Shown piece by piece: positions 1 through 11,509 of a stretch of DNA of 64,000 bases. The stretch lies in assembly GCA_029204225.1 (NCBI GenBank), contig CM055099.1, positions 50,397,866-50,461,865 of the forward strand, given 5' to 3'. The DNA comes from Diphasiastrum complanatum. Lineage: Eukaryota; Streptophyta; Lycopodiopsida; Lycopodiales; Lycopodiaceae. How positions within the stretch are numbered: position 1 is the stretch's first letter; every line of letters begins with the position of its first letter. Under the pieces are notes generated by a model. That model worked only from the letters and a program-made list of their open reading frames with translations. It was not told the DNA's origin and ran no database searches. The position numbers and the translations under genes are program-made.

Positions 1-427
1 ATTCACCACCTCCATCACATCTGAGAGCTTTAATCTTGAATGAGAATTGCTTCTCTACATAAGCTTTGAAAATAAGGAAATGATCAAACACCATAGATCT
101 AGAAGCAACAAGATATATCCAAGTTAATCTTGTGAAATCATCAATGAAAGTAACAAAACAAGTGGCTCCTCCCTTGCTTATAGTTCATGAGAAATGCACA
201 TCCGAGTGGAATTAACTCGAAGGATGCTTGCTTTTGATATGAAGATCTTGTAATGGCTTTTTGTGAGATTTAGCAATAGCACAAGCCTCACAAGGCTTTA
301 TCTTCTTGGAAAATGACTTTGCAAGCCAATAGCTTTGGCCTCTTTGATCATATGAGAGCAATGGATTTGCTAGTTGGGATGTACCCAACCTCCTATGCCA
401 TAATTCCTCCATAGAGAGCTTGTTCAC
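1..427 (-). pseudogene. Copia integrase core and GAG-pre-integrase fragment
   Basis: The 212-427 frame carries the pre-integrase zinc region (LWHRRLG, later CEACAIAKSHKKP). Positions 1-210 continue, in a shifted frame, into the integrase catalytic core with TFIDDFTR and the D of RCDGGGE. The third catalytic residue lies outside the window. Family role: strand transfer of retrotransposon cDNA into the genome. The frame break makes it a pseudogene. Confidence 0.8.
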
Positions 428-549
428 AAGAGCAACATTACAAGAACTTCACATATTCATTTGGATCTAGTTTATAGATGCCTCCAAATCTAGATTCTAA
501 TGCAGAATCTCATCATTCTTCTTGATAGTACAAGTATCAACATGAATTT

Positions 550-1742
550 TTACATCAAGGCCATTATCAAGCAATTGGCCAACAATAATGAGATTCTTAG
601 TAAGCTTAGGCACATAAAGCACTTTAGAAAGAGAAAGAACTTTAGAGGATGCAAGCTTAAGGGAATGTTCCCTATGCCTTTAAGAGGACATTCAAAATCA
701 TTTGTAGTGTATATTGATTTTTGACCATCATCATAAGGTGTAATAGAAGAGAAAGAATCCTTGGAGCTACACATATGTGAAGAGCTCACTATAATGTACC
801 ATAAGCCATTCTTCTGAAAGGAGTGGATGAGAAGCTAGAGACATAAGAGATCCCTCTCCATCACTTGCAATAGTATCTTCCTTCTCATTGGTGATGTTGG
901 CTTGCTGAGTTGATTCTTCTTCTTGAAGCAATTGGGCATAATGGCCTTTCTTGCACAATAAAACACTTGATCTTCTTCTTCTTGATCTTGGTTGATGAGC
1001 ATTAGAGGAATCAGCTCTCCTCATCTTTGTCTTTGGATTTGGCTTGTCTTTCCTGAGATTGTTGAAATTGGTTCTTGCTCCTCCCTTTGATGCTTGTCCT
1101 TGGCAAAGAGGGCTTTGCCATCATTATGAGTGAGAGAAAGCTTGTCCATCCTCAAGAGCTTATACTCTTGTCTTGATTTCCTCAGAAATTAGCACACTTT
1201 GGGAGAGCCTTCAAACTTGGTAGCTCCTCCTTAATGGAATAGGATTGGACAAGGTTATCAACTTCACTTCTCAAGCCATTGAGAATGACTTGGACTAGCT
1301 CATTTTGATTGATGGAATCACCAATGCAAGCAAGCTCTCTATGAATATCTTTTACTCTCAAAACATAACTAGATGAATTCTCAATCACTCTTTTGGCTAC
1401 TTTGAAAGATTTGATTTCTAAGAGTGAGGAGCCCAGAGGTGTTCTTAGCCTCATAGATAGACTTGAGACAATCCCAAGCTTCTTTGGCTGTTGTACAAGT
1501 ACCTATCTCCCTCAATATTTCATTAGAGACATTCATCTTAATGTAGTGGAGAGCCATCCTAACTCTCTTTTTGTATTTTTGAACCTCTTGAAGAACTTGT
1601 GGTTCTTCTTCAAGGCCAAGAACTATGTCCATCACGTCTTGAAGGATCAAGATGGACATCCATCCTCATCTTCCAAATTGAATAGTTTGAAGTGGACCAA
1701 TCTTTCACTTGGTTCCAACAAAGATGAACTCATTGAAGCCAT
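550..1742 (-). pseudogene. Copia gag and protease region, frameshifted
   Basis: The gag start is the ATG at 1742 (MASMSSSLLEPSERL), closely parallel to the intact Copia gag at 38,716. The gag_2/UBN2 region follows in shifted frames at 1381-1659 (QKYKKRVRMALHYIKMNVSN) and 1182-1454 (SYVLRVKDIHRELACIGD). A zinc knuckle near 930-960 has lost its first Cys pair by a frameshift and keeps only CKKGHYAQ. Protease-region residues DGQKSIYTTND and GIGNIPL are seen at 650-740. At least four frame changes show decay. Confidence 0.75.
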
Positions 1743-2485
1743 TTGAAGTGAAGAAAACTCAAATGATGAACAATAAATGTTGCTACACACTCTCAATAGG
1801 ATCCAATAATGAAGTACTATTCCTCCTGTGAAAGATCTTGCAACTATTTGTGAATTGATTCTCACTAGCTACACAAATCTCTCTAAAACAAGATCTATTT
1901 CACATAAAATGATGGACTATAGACAAAGTTAGGATCATTTACTCTTAGCACGTGTGAAATACACTAAGTAACCATATTTGACTCAAACTCAATGATATTG
2001 CATGAAACAAATTGGGCTGTGATCTCAAAACAATGTCTAGATCACTTATAGATGAGATTGGTGACCATACAACTGTCAACAAAGATATAACAAGCAATCT
2101 CTTGACCAAACCAAATGTGTTCACCCAAGTCTAGGTGCCCTACCTAACCCTCTTCAAAAGCTTATAACTTTTGATTGGCTCAACCAAATGGAATGAAACT
2201 GATTGCAACAGAAACTAGACAAAAAATAGCTTCAAAACAACTATCAATAAAGATAAATGGATCAAGCATGAGAGAGAACTCTCAATCTCAAATTGGATGT
2301 TCCTCACACGTGTCTGAGCACCTAATTTCGTACAGTACCAAGTCAGACCCAATCAATGCCCTATTGATCGCTTTTGATCCAGAATTAGACAAGATAGCTA
2401 GGAAAATGGATCTTGACAATTTCTAGCTCAAGATTGATGAAAAGTTTTCACTTAAATGGATCAAAATGCATGGTAACCTTAGGTA

Positions 2486-2498
2486 GGCTCTGATACCA
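2486..2498 (-). other. Primer binding site, initiator Met tRNA type
   Basis: On the minus strand the 13 bases directly inside the LTR read TGGTATCAGAGCC, the usual plant Copia primer site complementary to the 3' end of initiator tRNA-Met. It fixes the LTR boundary at 2499. Confidence 0.9.
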
Positions 2499-3139
2499 TG
2501 TTGATTTCACACGTGTGGACTATCCACCACATGTACTTGTGATCTCCTAAGGTGTGTAGATGCACTAAGATCAAGACTAGATTGAGATTTAAGATCTATC
2601 TTTGATTCTATGGCAAAAACACACTACTACATGCATTCAATCACTTCCAACTCTCACTCACACGTGTGAGAAGTGTTCCAAAAATAATCTAAGTAAAAAC
2701 AAGCTACTCTCCTCGGGGAGAGAGAGAAAATCATCATGAGCTCTCGGGTAGAGAGAGAAAGCTAGAAAATCAATCACTCACAAAATCCACTCAATCTCAA
2801 AATCAATTAGATCCAAATGAGGAGTACAATGATACCTACCACTATGCTTAACTATGATTGGACCACACTTTGCCAGCTCTTAATCCTATTGGACCATTGA
2901 TCCATTCACCTCTAAATGCTATTGGACCATTTTCAAGCAAACCTCAAATTCTATTGGACCCTTCAAGGTTCCACCTCTAAATCCTATTGGACCTCTTAAA
3001 TTTCATCAAACAAAAGTATAACACTTGTCTACACTCTAATTGGCAAGAGTTTAGCCTCTTACTCTATTTTGGCTAAATAGTGGCATTACAAGTGGAAATA
3101 GGTAATTTGCCATCTATGCCAAATTTGGTCCTATCAACA
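2499..3139 (-). repeat. 5' LTR of Copia element 1 (641 bp)
   Basis: The LTR is bounded by the perfect 7 bp inverted ends TGTTGAT and ATCAACA (plus-strand view) and abuts the primer site at 2498. It contains two copies of the palindrome CACACGTGTG (2508-2517 and 2659-2668). Short GA tracts occur at 2720-2760. The partner LTR is outside the window. Confidence 0.85.
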
Positions 3140-3149
3140 TCCTACACCT

Positions 3150-3640
3150 AGATGCTTGATATAAAAAACATAAGACCCCTATATCTAACATAGATAATCT
3201 TTTTCAATTCTTCACACTGAAGTCTATCTCTCGTAATGTGAATTCCTAGCAAAGAATGAACAGCTCCTAAATCAGTCATGTCAAATTCCTTTGATAGATC
3301 ACTCTTAGTAGTGTGCATAAGAGAAGTGTCATTAGACGAAATAAATGCATCATCTACGTAAAGAGCTATGTGAACTAAATTGGTGCCTATATGCTTTGAA
3401 TAAACATTACAGTCAACTGAATTGTTTGCGAATCCTAATTGAATGAACTAAGAGTTGATTCTATTGAACCATGCTCTTGCGGCCTGTTTTAGACCGTAGA
3501 TTGCTTTGTGCAGCTTGCACACTTTGTGCTCTTGGTCTTTGACTTCGAATCCTTCCGGTTGGAAGGTATACAACTCCTCTTTGACATTGTCATTGAGAAA
3601 TGTTGTCCTGACAAAAGTCGACCAATGTCCATGTCTAATT
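3150..3640 (-). pseudogene. Copia reverse transcriptase fragment
   Basis: The minus strand reads, in broken frames, QPEGFEVKDQEHKVCKL, then a region like LHKAIYGLKQAAR, and the catalytic box LYVDDA followed by FISSNDTSL. These are RT motifs of Copia. The C-terminal part and RNase H are missing because element 1 begins here. Confidence 0.75.
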
Positions 3641-3875
3641 CGTCAAAAGTGAGTTATACTTGCTTTCCATAGACTCTTTCCATTTCACAACATCCTTGGA
3701 GTTAATTGCTTTGGCTAGGCTCTCTGGTTTTTCTGATGAAGTCTAGAATGATTGAAGTGCATACCTCTCAGGAACTGTCCGAGTCCGTGAGGATCTGCGA
3801 ACGTTGGATTGACCAGAATGTGATGATGCTTCTTCTTGAATTTCTTCAGATCTGTTCGAGCTAGCTTGGTTTGGT

Positions 3876-4872
3876 CTAATGATAGGTACTGTCGGCTGCT
3901 CGGCTTATGTAGCTATAGCTGCAAGTTCCTATAGAAGGAACATCAATGTTGGAAGATTCCATGCTACATAAAATAGGATGAAATGACATAGCATCGTTTA
4001 TCGATGGTTGTTTGAAATCATAATATGTATGTTCTTGAAATATTACATCCCTAGAGACAAATACTACATTGATGGATGGATCATAGACTTTGTAAGCTTT
4101 ATGTTCATCAGGATAGCCACTGAAAATACATTTATTTGTCCTATAATTCAGCTTCTTCCTAAGCTGTTTAGGAATGTGAACAAAACATATACAACCAAAG
4201 AATTTTAAATGGTTGACACCAGGCTTGTGCTTATGCCAAACTTCATGAGGAGTCCTGTTGTTGACGGCTTTGGTGCTGGATCTGTTCTGCACGTAATAGG
4301 CTGTGGCAGTAGCTTCTTTCCAGGACTTTGCAGGTAGGTGTGCTTGATGTAGCATGGATCTGACTGAGTTGAGAAGAGTTCGATTCTTCCTTTCTGCAAT
4401 CTCGTTCTGTTGAGGTGAATAGGAAGTGGTGAATTGTCTTCTAATACCATGTTCAGCCATGTAGTCAGACATCTCATTAGAGATATATTCGCTGCCACCA
4501 TCAGTTCGGAGTGCTTTCACTTTTGTAGACGTTTGTGTCTCAGCCATGGCTTGATCTCTTGAAGCATTAGAAGGCTTCAGATTTGTGGTTAATGAACATG
4601 ACTGTAGACCATCTAGAATAATCATCTATGAAAGTGATAAAATAGATTTCATCTCCTAATGACGGAGTTGGCATTGGACCACAGAGATCACTACGTACAA
4701 GACCTAATACATGCTTTGTTTTGATGGAGTGTGATCTTGGAAACTTGCTTCTAGAGTGTTTCCCATAGATGCATGATTCACAAAAGAAAGATTTCCTATC
4801 TAATGAAGACAAGAAATTCAAACCATCAACTAGATTATTACAACACATATAAGAAAGTGATCTTGTATTCAC
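3876..4872 (-). pseudogene. Copia integrase of element 2
   Basis: Two overlapping frames cover the domain. 4567-4872 holds the pre-integrase part (CESCIYGKHSRSKFPRS) and FITFIDDYSRWS with the first catalytic Asp pair. 3876-4625 holds ALRTDGGSEY (second Asp) and SYSPQQNEIAERKNRTLL (catalytic Glu) and then the C-terminal region HLKFFGCICFVHIPKQLRKK. All three catalytic residues remain, but they are split over two frames. Confidence 0.85.
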
Positions 4873-5019
4873 GTGTCCAGATCGACTATGCCACAGAACA
4901 ACACTGTTGTTTATATTTTCATTAGAGATACTAGCAAATGCAACTGAATTAGAGAGTACATAAAGATTGCCGACTCTAGTGCATGTAGTCAGAGTAGTAT
5001 CTTCCTCGAGTATTGTACA

Positions 5020-6221
5020 CTACTCGAATGAGAAGGTAACCATGTAGCCCTCATCAGTTATCTTAGAGATTGATAACAGATTCTTTGATAACTGAGGGAT
5101 GTTAGGAACATAAATGGACAGATCGTTGTTGAAACTAATCTTCACAGCTCCTTTGCCTTCCACATGTATGGTGCTAGAATCTCCGAGGTAGATGAATTGG
5201 TCTCTGCTGTTAAACCATTCTTTGCGAGAGGTCATGTGTTAGGTAGCGCCGCTATCTAGGTACCAGCTGTCACAGTCTTCGCTGTTGTTGTAGGCCATTA
5301 ACAAATGTGTGTCTGACTCCTTGAATTTTGTCGTGCTGGAGGAGTCTGGCTGCTGCTACTACTATTGCTTCTTTGTCTCATTGTAGATCCTGATGTGACA
5401 CTCCTTGATGTCGAGATTAGCTCTTTTGCAATATCTACAGAAAAGCTTTTTGTGTGATCCACCATGCTCACCTTGAGTGTGAGGATTCTGTTGTTGCTAC
5501 TACACTTGATTCTTGTCCTTGGAATAGTCTTTCTTCTTGGTGTACAGGGCCATGGATTTGTCTTTGATGGACAGGCTGCTGGTCTTTCTCCACATTTCTT
5601 CTTGAAGAAGCTGACCGATCACCTTTTGAAGAGTGAGGTCGGGTTGTGTGGAGATCATCATCACAAAGTGCTCATAGGACTTTGTAAGAGAAGAAAGCAA
5701 GGTCATAACGACATCATCATATGGAATAGAACATCCTATAGCTGATAACTGATCTAGCAGGGACTTGAAGCTGTTGATGTGAGAAGTGATGGCAGTAGAA
5801 TCAGACATGCTAAGAGTAACGAACTTCCTTCTAAGGTATAATCTCGTGGTTACATCGTGAGTGTCATAAAGACTTGATAACAAGTCCAGTGCTTCAAGAG
5901 AATCTCTCTCTTTATAGAGGTTTTCAAAACCCATGTAGAGATGGGTTAAACTCTCTTCATTGGCCGAGAGAGCAAGTTGCATAGGCATGTCCTTCTTAAC
6001 AATAAAGACTCTCTTCAATTTTGAGAATCGGATGGTAGTTAAGGAAGTGGTTCAAAAAGTCTTTGAAACCTTAATGGCTAGGTATTGACCAAGAATACCA
6101 TCTATGAAATATCTAACCAAAGGCAAGGGTCACCATTAGGGGTCTTCTCCACTTTAATTCTAGTTGGGTGCTCGATCATTTGATTGTCTGGCTCATTGGC
6201 TTTCTTGTGTGCATTACCCAT
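5020..6221 (-). pseudogene. Copia gag and protease of element 2
   Basis: The gag frame 5500-6018 shows the UBN2-type helix-rich core (LDLLSSLYDTHDVTTRLYL, later LLDQLSAIGCSIPYDDVV). Its N-terminus lies in another frame from the ATG at 6221. The zinc knuckle near 5405-5460 reads CRYCKRANLDIKEC, so the metal-binding His of CX2CX4HX4C is replaced by Leu. The 5020-5235 frame is the protease C-terminal half (VPNIPQLSKNLLSISKI). The active-site DSG region near 5240-5290 is in a broken frame. Confidence 0.75.
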
Positions 6222-6819
6222 TGTTTTTCTCTTTTTTGCTTGACTTAAATGTCTTCGACTGTTTGGCTTGGCAAGTCATCATCAATTTGGTGCCCGTCAA
6301 TGTAGTTGACTTTAAACCCATGGCTTCCAATTCTAGCTCATAACCCATTCCCAAGACCTTTTCCTTCTTGTTTTTTTTGTGACCCTCCAGATTTTTCCTT
6401 GACTAGTATTTGTTTTTACCCCCAAGTTGCAGGTTCTGGACATAATTTTCACTTATGGTTCTCGCTTCCACAATCCGAACCCTTTGATATCAGCTATTGT
6501 GAATGCATATGTGACTCATGACTTTTTCCTAACTTCCAAGAGTAATCCTGCAACATACATGGGTGCTATATATTCATAAGAAGTGAATTACATTTGTAGT
6601 TAGCGAAAACCATAAAACCATAGAAAATTACTAGGGCCATTTCTAAGGCCAAATTTTATCTAAACAATTGCGGGTAGTTTCTTTGGGTGAACTGGGACCC
6701 CAATCTACAGGCAACTTTGTGCCAAATTTACCATTAGTACCCGGGTTTTACATGCCAGTTTTCACAAAATTGTGAAAATCGCTCTAAAAATAGTCCGTTT
6801 TTTCATACAAAAATATCAG
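6222..6819. other. Intergenic or element leader, nothing recognisable
   Basis: These 600 bases lie between the gag start of Copia element 2 and a Gypsy protease fragment. I see no LTR ends, primer site or domain. It could hold the Copia leader plus decayed Gypsy sequence. Confidence 0.4.
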
Positions 6820-7080
6820 CTAACAGTATGCGGTAGGGGACTCAAGTATGTCCATCACAACAAAAGTGATCACAGATTGCATGCCTGCTATTTTCACAAG
6901 GATGTTATTGACTACACCCTTTGGCTTTACACGGGATTGATTCCCTAGCTTGATGGCAAATTTTGCTAGCTTCAATCCCTGTAAGCCCCACTTCTGATAC
7001 AAAGTAGTGGAGATCAAATTGACACATGATCCTCCATCTACTATTGTTGCCTCATCCTCAAATATCTTGTGCTTGATTGG
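6820..7080 (-). pseudogene. Gypsy retropepsin-like protease fragment
   Basis: The minus strand reads KIFEDEATIVDGGSCVNLIS and then the frame 6820-7017 (TLYQKWGLQGLKLAKF, later GMQSVITFVVMDIL). The DGGSCVNL box corresponds to the D-T/S-G-A/S active site of aspartic proteases, in the DGGS form seen in many plant Gypsy elements. The hydrophobic beta strands after it match the fold. It follows the gag at 7361-9297 in the correct order for Ty3/Gypsy (gag then protease). Confidence 0.7.
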
Positions 7081-7360
7081 CAGGGTGATGTTGTGTTCCT
7101 CACTTTCCCATGTTGTCCCAATGTGGAGGACGTTGCTTGTCTCATCATAGCCCGCACAACATATTGGGCTCTGGTATTACAGGTTCCACTTCTGTTTTGG
7201 CCATTTGATCAAAAGCCCTTTAGCTTGTGGTGCAATCCGCAACAACTCTCCCAAGGATAAGCTAACACGACTTGTTAGCAAACTGGCGAGCACTTCTGTA
7301 TGTGGTTCCTCGGGCTCCACCCATGTGGAAAGGTGGTTTATGATGATGCAACCGATCGTT

Positions 7361-9297
7361 CTAATCAGTGTGTAGTGGTGAGCTTATTCGTGGTACTAGT
7401 TCTTCATTAGCGGGAGGTTCTACAGTTGTGGATTTTTCTTGTGCCTTCTCCTCCGCTTGCGCTCTCTGTACCCACTGTCTTATCTTCTGATACTGCATCC
7501 TTTCTTCCCTCTCATTCGGATATGGCACTGAAGTTGAGGGTTGGTCATCAGTGACTAATGGTGGTGGTGAGGGAGCCACTTCCTTCCGCTTTTGTGCTCA
7601 CGTGATAGCCAACACAAGGTCATGGAACTGTTGCTTTTCCGATGGCATCCCTGCTGGAACTGCTGCTAGTTCTATTGCAATGAAGTTCAATGGCGCACTG
7701 GTCCCAGGTCTCAATGGACAGTTCTTGTAGCAGTGTCTATAACCGCATTCCCGACAGAAGGATGTATATTGTACCTTGTAAGGACATTCAGCAATTCTAT
7801 GTCCTTCGCCATATCCGTAGCAGCCATAATTTCTCCCACCCTGATGCTGAGTTTGAGTTGCAAGGCCGCATAATATTTTGCAAGGCCGCATAATATTCAT
7901 TAATGGAAGGATCCATATATGGTTCATCCGGCCCATACCATTGTTGATGCTCAAGTTGAGGTGATGTTGGTATTTTTGGTTCCGCTGCTGTCAAGTTTAC
8001 ATGGGCCACTTGTTGATTAGTTGGCTCTGGTGGTGCAGGTAAGGCCATGCACTATTGATTATTTGGCGCGCCATACCTCGATGCCGCATTTGGTGTCCCT
8101 TGGTGATATGGATAAGAGGTCTGATAAGGACTTCTCTTTTGCTGGACAATTTGGGAGTTAAATGGGCAAAAGGTGGTCTCGTGTGATGTTGCATTGCACA
8201 GATGGCAAAGTCTCTGTGTCAATCTCAGATTTTGCTTTTAGGACTGGACACTCATTTGCTGTATGGTTTTGTGTGCACACTGAACACCATACACTTTCGC
8301 GATGGACATATTGTAGCTGGTTCTGTTCCGGTGGATTGGACGTTGTTGCTATATCAAACTGAGCCGTAAGTTGTTCCATTTGTTGTTCGTGTAGCTTTGT
8401 CATTTGTTCCAACAGCAGTTTTGTGGACAGAGTGAAAGCGTTTGATGATGATGATGCTATCGAGGGAGTAGGAGTATGGGTGGTTGGATATTCGTCGTAT
8501 GATCTCTCATTCTCTTCCATGATGGCATCCTCCATAGCTTCTTGCAAAGTAGTGTACTACTCCCATCATTTCAGCTCTCTTCAGATGCTACATGGCAACC
8601 CCGCGAGGAACCATGTACTCACCACATAATCGGGAGTTAGGGCTGCACTGCATTCGGATCGTAGATGTTTGACCCGCTCAATGTAATCCCTGACCCTTTC
8701 TCTCTTTCCCATCTTGACTTTGATCAATAGGGGAAACGGTTCCTCTAGGAATTTTCTTGGTTTAAAACGCGTGATGACAGCTGCTTTAACCGTTCCCGGT
8801 GTGGTTTTTTCTTCCTCTGACAAGTTGAAAAACCAATCTTGAGCCACAACTACTAGTGATATAGGGAACAACATCAACTTCTCTGCAGGTGTCCGATCGC
8901 TGTAGATTTTACAAGCTTGCTCATAGATTTGGAGGAAGTGGATGGGATTTGATGATCCGTCATATTTTGGTATTTTCATCCGTGGTGCCCTCCGGACTGC
9001 CTGCAAGGGTGTGACAGGTACGAGTTGACCCATTGGATCCATTGGCACTGGTTCCGGTTCTACCTCTAGTTGCGCAGCTGCTATTATGAGAAGGTGTGGT
9101 GCTTGGCTGGCTGTTCTTCTTGCTATTGATCGTCCAGATCTCAGATTCATCCAGTGGTAGGGTCGAAGCTTAATGGATCTTGTTGATACAGCTGGATGGA
9201 ATCTAGATCTTAGGGATCTGATCAATCTGATAGGCCGGTATTGAGAATTCAGGCCTCTTACAATGGTTTTTCCTTGATAACTTTTTACTCTTTGCAC
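7361..9297 (-). pseudogene. Ty3/Gypsy gag, frameshifted
   Basis: 8581-9297 carries the retrotrans_gag core (KIPKYDGSSNPIHFLQIYE, LSEEEKTTPGTVKAAVITRF, ERVRDYIERVKHLRSEC). 8158-8547 continues with a knuckle CSVCTQNHTANEC (CX2CX3HX4C). 7598-7954 has two further Cys/His clusters: CYGYGEGHRIAEC, where the second Cys is Tyr, and CRECGYRHCYKNC. Three knuckles is more than usual for gag. The frames are offset by indels. Gag forms the particle and packages the element's RNA. Confidence 0.75.
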
Positions 9298-10799
9298 TGA
9301 TTGGCCTGAGATTTTGATAGTAGCTGGATCTGGTGCAGATGTAACTACTCATCTAGTTTGCAAGGGTTACTAGTGCAAGGGTTGGATATGCGAGGGTTCT
9401 TTAGCTATTTTGCAGTAAAAAAACCTTGATATCTCTCTGATTACTGGGAACTAACTGTCGCAAGGATCACATGAGCTGCATATGTTGTACAGCTGACTCT
9501 GAAATTCTTTGTGAGGGAATTAACTCTCGCAAGAAGTGGAAATTTCACTGTCTGCGAGGGTTTAGAACCACTATTTTGGCTTGATCTTCACCAATAATCA
9601 GAATTAACTCTCGCAGGCTTCACCACTGCTGAAAAAAGACATTTTGGATCGATTGGAGTGGTCTTCAAGAGTTACCTCTAGAAGGATTTGCTGGATCTTT
9701 ACTTTTTAGTGATTTTTAAGCACTTAAACCCAACTTTTTGCTCACTAAAATCAAACTAACTTTCACAGACTCTTCTATGTTGACCACTAGACCCAAATTT
9801 TTTTGTGTCTGTGAGAGTTCTTTGGTATTTTCTCATCTTTTTTTCACTGGGAACTCTCGCACATGCACTTAAACTCTGAACTAAATCTTGCAAGCTTCAC
9901 TGTGTTCTGGTCCCAATGAGATGGAACTTCAGGGAGCTCTGCGAAAGTTCTTATGGAGATTTGAAATTTTTTTAGTTTTTTACAAGGGTTTTTTGAATTT
10001 TTATGGTTTTTTCTCTATTTTTTGCAATCTGCTGGAAATTAGCTCTTGCAGGCTTCTATGCAGGTCTAGGACAGTACCTTGGAGCTGCTGCCAGTCATGC
10101 GAGGGTTAACTCTCACTGGTTTTGGAGAAATTGAAATCTGATGGGATTTTTGGCTCTTTTTCCCTCAAAAAATACAGATTGGTGTGTTTTTTGGGGTCTT
10201 TTACAGGTTGGTTTGGATTTCAAGCCCTTAGAGGCTGTTCAGGGCCTCCTCTACTCTCTAACACCTCCTCCACTAGTTGTGAACAGTCCAAACACAAAAA
10301 ATACATAAAACTAACTCTATACACCCAAAAATCCACCTAAAACAACTATAAAAAGCAAGAAATATTTGGTAGAGTTTCCTCCTTCTCAATAAGCATGAAA
10401 AATAGAGTACAAATGGTGCCTTTTTATAAATGGGGAAGGCCCTTGCCCCAAAATCCTATCGGCTAATATGTACATTGATCCTATCCATTCATCTTGGACC
10501 CAACTTAATCCAAGGGTCCACAAAAAGTATATTAGAAATCACAAGAAAATTGGACCCAACTTAAAAAACTTTAATACTAAGTTCTAACTTGACTTTGGGC
10601 CTCAAGTTTTATTTTAATTACAAAAGGCCCCAAGTCTATTATTTATATTTACGCTCAACTTGCTACCTTATACGCGTAGGAAGCCATGCCCTCGCAACAC
10701 ATTTATTCACCAGCTTTATTTAGTTGCTTTGTGTTGGGAATACCGCCAACAATAAGATGAATATTCGATAATAGTTTGCATGATCCATAAAAATGTAAA
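9298..10799. other. Probable Gypsy leader with a scattered GCGAGGGTT/AACTCTCGC motif
   Basis: No coding domain is visible. Between 9340 and 10,115 the words GCGAGGGTT and AACTCTCGC (reverse complements apart from one base) recur about a dozen times with mutations, for example at 9389, 9522, 9553, 9605, 9852 and 10,098. T-rich spacers separate them. Position upstream of the gag start suggests the untranslated leader of the minus-strand Gypsy element. 10,350-10,800 holds nothing I can name. Confidence 0.45.
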
Positions 10800-11440
10800 C
10801 TTCTCTTATTGGTTTAGGTGGAGGTAATTCCATAATAATATTGATTTTTGAGTAATCTATAGCAATTCCATGCCTTGAGATTAGTAATCCAAATCTGACA
10901 TTTTTGTGGATTCAAGAAAATCTGGTAGTTACGGCAATGTTCAGCACTTTTTCCAAATGTTCCAGATGGCCTATTTCCAAACTATGGACTCCAAGATCAT
11001 CCAAATAAATTTCAGCAATTTTTGCAAGTACTCCTTGAAAGCAAACTTCATGACTCGTTGAAAAGTACTTGGTGCATTACATAGTTCAAATGGCATAACT
11101 TTATAAGCATAAGTCCTCCATTCTACTGCAAAAGCCGTTTTTTGCTGATCAGTAGGTGCAATTTTGACTTGGTTGTATCCACTTAATCGATCCAAAAATT
11201 TGTAAGCTTCCGCTCCTGCAAGGCGATCCAAAATGCTTTCCGTGAAAGGTAATGGAAAATGATTCTATCATGTAACTTTGTTCAATGCCTTTAGGTTCAC
11301 ACAAATTTGCATCTTGCCATTCTTCTTTGGAACGACAATGATTGGTAAAACCCGTCCGTTATGCTCAATCTCATAAATGAAATCAATTTTTAATAATCTC
11401 TGCAACTCCTTCTATATAACATCTGTAACGTTTGGATTGC
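10800..11440 (-). pseudogene. Ty3/Gypsy reverse transcriptase fragment
   Basis: The minus strand reads EIEHNGRVLPIIVVPKKNGK, then QICVNLKALNKVT, then (10,971-11,231) AYKFLDRLSGYNQVKIAP and PFELCNAPSTFQRVM. These are RT motifs 1-4 of Gypsy. The catalytic DD box after KFI is lost by mutation. The fragment lies 5' of the gag at 7.4-9.3 kb on the same strand, so it cannot belong to that element in its normal order and is a separate insertion. A close relative lies at 33,145-33,510. Confidence 0.8.
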
Positions 11441-11509
11441 ATTGATAAAATATTGTCACTTTAGAAACTGCATCAGGTACCAATGGGATAGTATATATTA
11501 ACTAGGGTT

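Larger units (their letters stand above)
1..3139 (-). mobile_element. Ty1/Copia LTR retrotransposon 1, 3' part beyond the window
   Basis: Read on the minus strand this is 5' LTR (2499-3139), primer binding site (2486-2498), leader, gag (from 1742), protease and the start of integrase, which runs off the left edge. Domain order gag-PR-INT is that of Copia. Frames are broken several times, so the copy is dead. It lies inside the reverse transcriptase of a second Copia element whose sequence resumes at about 3145, so it inserted into that older copy. The matching 3' LTR and target duplication should lie left of the window. Confidence 0.85.
3145..6221 (-). mobile_element. Ty1/Copia element 2, truncated by element 1
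   Basis: Minus-strand order from right to left is gag (ATG at 6221, beginning MGNAHKKANEPD), a degenerate zinc knuckle (about 5405-5460), protease end (5020-5235), GAG-pre-integrase (4567-4872), integrase (3950-4620) and reverse transcriptase (3150-3640). RT is cut at about 3145 by element 1. No LTR was identified right of gag. The integrase is close in sequence to the 200 bp patch found at 14,737-14,936. Confidence 0.85.

Noticed and set aside
2486-2498. tRNA gene at the initiator tRNA-like sequences (also 13,904, 37,905, 49,134, 62,592)
   Set aside because: Only 12-13 bases match the tRNA 3' end and all lie beside LTRs, so they are primer sites.
7069-7260. 63-codon plus-strand frame opposite the Gypsy protease/gag gap
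   Set aside because: Antisense to decayed Gypsy coding sequence, no domain.
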